DNA of 64,000 nt from contig JAJLRJ010000001.1 of assembly GCA_024195265.1 (NCBI GenBank), positions 1,624,910-1,688,909 of the forward strand, read 5' to 3'. Positions 61,242 to 64,000 of the stretch are shown here, piece after piece. The notes beneath the pieces were generated by a model. That model did no database searches. It worked only from the letters and a program-made list of their open reading frames with translations, and had not been told where the DNA came from. This stretch comes from Dendrophyllia cribrosa. Lineage: Eukaryota; Cnidaria; Anthozoa; Scleractinia; Dendrophylliidae. The stretch's first letter is position 1. Each line of letters begins with the position of its first letter. The translations under genes and the position numbers were made by a program.

Positions 61242-61861
61242 CCAATTTCCGAGTTGCTCTTAGCCTCCTTTTCAAACCGAGGCCAAGTGCAAAACCATTC
61301 ATATGGATATACACGGTCAACTCTCTCTAAGACGGACACCGTCGGGACCGGCCCCAACTGTCCGTCTTATAGAGAGTCGAGGTACCGTGACACCAGTAAT
61401 TTTGAGACAATAAAGCTGAACCTATGCACAATTAATACACGTTCGTTTTAAGTCTGTTTAAAGTCGTTTACTAAGCTTTACCTACAAACTGGAATAAAAA
61501 TAACATTAGAAAAGTGGACTCGTTTGTTCATATTCAGCACTTAAATTTCGTTTTGAAGTATTTTTCATTAAAAAAAAGCACTTCTCAAGTGTCCGTTGAT
61601 GGTTTCAAAGTATCCGTTGTCCGTCTTAGAGAGGTGTCCGTCTTACAGAGAGTTTAGTTACAGTAAAATGACTGAAAAACGGCCGGGACCAACACCAGAT
61701 GTCTGTCTTATGGAGGTGTCCGTCTTATAGAGGTGTCCGTTAAGAGAGAGTTGACTGTATAAAAGTTTTATTTGCACGTGAAAGAAAACTCATTTTCATA
61801 TGGTTTTGAATTGCACTTGGCCTCGGATTGAAAAGGAGGCTAAGAGCAACTCGGAAAATGG
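61242..61861. mobile_element. outer MITE split by a pogo-like element
   Basis: Arms CCGAGTTGCTCTTAGCCTCC with AAACCGAGGCCAAGTGCAAA at the left and their complements at the right (61795-61861) give about 60 bp of inverted repeat. The inner element 61312-61757 occupies the middle. Confidence 0.75.
61312..61757. mobile_element. pogo-like element, 446 bp
   Basis: GGTCAACTCTCTCTAAGACG at the left, complement of CAGTCAACTCTCTCTTAACG at the right, TA at both flanks (61310-61311 and 61758-61759). TCCGTCTTA-AGAGAG words repeat inside. Ends resemble those of the element at 1241-1413. Confidence 0.7.
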
Positions 61862-61974
61862 AATTTCTGGCGATTGAGTGGCTACGAATTAGCCTGAAAT
61901 GTAATATTTCTGCGGCACGAGAGCAACAGGGCCTGGGTCCCGTTAGATGATGGTGCATCATGGGTAGAACTGTG

Positions 61975-62400
61975 GGGTATATAAGCTTTGTATAGCACGT
62001 GGTGGATCATTCTAGGCCGACACCGCTTTCACTCACTTTATCAATTATTTTGTCTTTAAATGAAAGAAAGAATAGGATATGCAAGTTAGAACATTAATTT
62101 AGAGCCTCGTAGGATGGGCCGTTTTGGAGCTTGGGCCTTGGTTCCTACTCAGATTTCCTGTCATTTTTTTCCCCAAGGGGTTTTTTAAGGCAGGTTTTTT
62201 CTGGCCTCCGTCTAACCACAGTGGTATTGTGCGTGGTTGCTCAGCTCCGTTTAGGTGTTTTACTGTGATGGCGATTATTGGATAACATAATTATCGATAG
62301 TTATTGTTTTCTGTATATTGTGCACTAAGGCTCAGTGTAGCACTATTTGCTGTAAATAGTCCCGGTGCTCGGCCGAAACCTGCAAAATAAACCTATTGGT
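61975..62400 (+). other. possible solo LTR-like segment
   Basis: GGGGTATATAAG (TATA box) near 61975 and AATAAACC near 62386, about 410 bp apart, resemble promoter and poly(A) signal of an LTR. Terminal TG/CA and target duplications were not resolved. Confidence 0.15.
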
Positions 62401-62664
62401 ATATATTTACAGTCTGTTGTGTACTGAAGCCGAAATTGGGCTATTGTAAACTGTATGTGTGAGTTCTGGACTGCATGTCGTCCTAGAACTGAGAAAATTG
62501 AGATACCATGAGTATCTTTTTATTAAATCCTTGAAATGGTAAAGACGTTAAACTTATTCTCCAGCTGAAAGTTTCCTTGACGAGAATAATTATTGATTAA
62601 GAAGAGTTGCATGTCTTTCCAGAATTCGCGCTCTTGTGTCTTGATCCATTGGTTGAGAAGTTTT

Positions 62665-63466
62665 TATTATTATTATTATTATTATTATTTATATTATATA
62701 TTATTGATTTTCAAGTACATTCATTTACAGTGTTTTATAAATGAAACAAAATGAAACAAAAAAAACTGACACATGACAATAAAAAAATAAATCAATCCTA
62801 ATGTAATGCAAAGCTTACATACAATATACATATAAACACTAGATTTTTTCCTCTGTATCGCATTACAGGTTATACAAAAAAAGAAATAAGAGAAAGAGCA
62901 AATATATATATAAATGAAAGGAAGTGGAGGTATTTGCATGGTTTTCTATTTAGACTTGGTGTTACTGTGTTATAAAGTGAGAGGGAAAAAAAGAGAGGAA
63001 TGTTCTATTTTTGGCAAATTGTTGCGCATTTTGCATACCCAGATAAAGAATCTGGCAACCAAGAGATAGAAGTTTTGATGCTTCCGATGCAAATCGTCTG
63101 GCTTTAACCCCAGTACTAAAGATGGCGATAAATTGAGTGTATTTGAAACTTCTGTGCGATTCACTAACTATTGTTTAAAGTCTTGCCAAAAAAGAGTGGT
63201 TTCGCTACAAGTCCAGAAAAGATGAATATATAAGAGTCCCTTCTCGTTTTGGCAAAAAGTGCACTGCTCGTTATCCTTTGTTTATTTTGGTTAAAAAAGC
63301 ATTGGTCGCTAATCTCCTGTGTAATAATTTTGAAATTCTTGTGCACAAGAACGAAATTCTGTAAACTACCTTCCAATAAATACTTTCGTCGCTTTCAAGC
63401 ATGTAATCCGCGGTCCATTTCCTCTGGCTATCAATGGGGCTCTTCTGTTTTTTGCCAACTGGGAGT
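62665..63466 (-). pseudogene. 5'-truncated L1-type LINE, frameshifted
   Basis: TTGGTTGAGAAGTT occurs at both borders (near 62649 and 63468), a target-site duplication. An (ATT)n tract at the left border is the element's 3' tail on the minus strand. Minus-strand frames encode the end of ORF2, including WTADYMLESDESIYWKVVYR, then CTFCQNEKG...HLFWTC, the zinc-binding motif near the C-terminus of L1-clade reverse transcriptases, then FYLLVARFFIWVCKMR. Frames change at least twice, so the copy is dead. Confidence 0.75.
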
Positions 63467-63479
63467 TTTTGGTTGAGAA

Positions 63480-64000
63480 GTTAGGTGGTACCGGGTTGAG
63501 TTTAATGTCGTGGACGAGTTTTATTAAAGAGTGGAAGGTTGACAAAGAGTTACGGTACAGGCCGGGTTGCAAGAGATCTTAATCTTTTGGTCCTTTACTG
63601 TAACTAGTACAGGCCGCCATTTTGTTAGCTGGATAGCGGCGTGTGCATTTCACACACAGATTTCCACAATCACTTCATCCGTTCCGATTGAATTTAGTTC
63701 TGCTGGGATCCTGCTAGTCCAAGTGAGGGACGTGGTGAATAATGTATGTGTGTAAATATACTGTATATTCGCACTGACCAGTCAAAATTGCATTAACAGT
63801 GACCATTTGCTCAGTTCATATATGATTTGTTTTATAGATACATCAATACAATTATTCTGTTACTGAGATCGACAACGATAAAATGAAAATTCATGGTAAA
63901 ATCTTCCAAAATCAGTGAATTCCAATCAGTAATTTGTTTGGACAGGAAAGCCAAACTGATAGCTAGTCGATGGCATTGTGGGTAAAGAGTTTTCTAATAT
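63480..64000. other. intergenic, no gene seen
   Basis: Unique-looking AT-rich sequence to the window edge. No gene, repeat or RNA could be supported. Confidence 0.5.

Overview
The window looks like nuclear DNA of an anthozoan cnidarian, most likely a stony coral. The reasons are intron-bearing animal genes (DPCD, a SNAG zinc-finger gene), clustered rhodopsin-class GPCRs with cnidarian-style divergence, AT-rich intergenic DNA, and a dense load of short inverted-repeat transposons (MITEs), tRNA-derived SINEs and LINE tails. The assignment rests on gene style and repeat habit; no database search was possible.

Layout. 1-17.8 kb: three paralogous class A GPCR genes in tandem on the + strand (coding 3499-4494, 12798-13802, 16837-17793). 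Each coding region is a single exon preceded by a candidate noncoding 5' exon with a GTAAGT donor, and by an acceptor just upstream of the ATG. A 4.8-kb array of about 30 copies of a 161-bp unit (5773-10614) lies between the first and second gene. 17.8-30.6 kb: no convincing gene; local duplications, a 1.75-kb inverted-repeat transposon with a Myb/SANT-like remnant, a SINE and a hammerhead-ribozyme-like motif. 30.7-33.4 kb: a two-exon C2H2 transcription repressor gene with an N-terminal SNAG motif and six fingers. 33.4-41.4 kb: gene-poor, with a perfect 72-bp foldback element and nested MITE insertions. 41.5-42.6 kb: an intronless gene for an orphan, probably N-myristoylated 360-residue protein. 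44.6-46.4 kb: a probable three-exon orphan gene. 48.8-49.0 kb: a doubtful small minus-strand gene. 50.6-58.2 kb: two conserved housekeeping genes on the minus strand, DPCD (six exons, completely resolved here) and TRIT1 (intronless, with a zinc finger). 58.2-64 kb: no gene; MITEs, nested insertions, hammerhead-like motifs and a 5'-truncated L1-type LINE with target-site duplication.

How the genes relate. The three GPCRs share an ancestor and a promoter-exon architecture, so they form a local receptor family made by tandem duplication. TRIT1 (tRNA i6A modification) and DPCD (ciliary/dynein assembly) are neighbours on one strand without evident functional linkage. The remaining genes appear independent.

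The most notable items are the GPCR trio with unusual motif losses, the internally patterned 161-bp array, the perfect foldback with 10-bp target duplication, the Penelope-type hammerhead motif and the two orphan genes.
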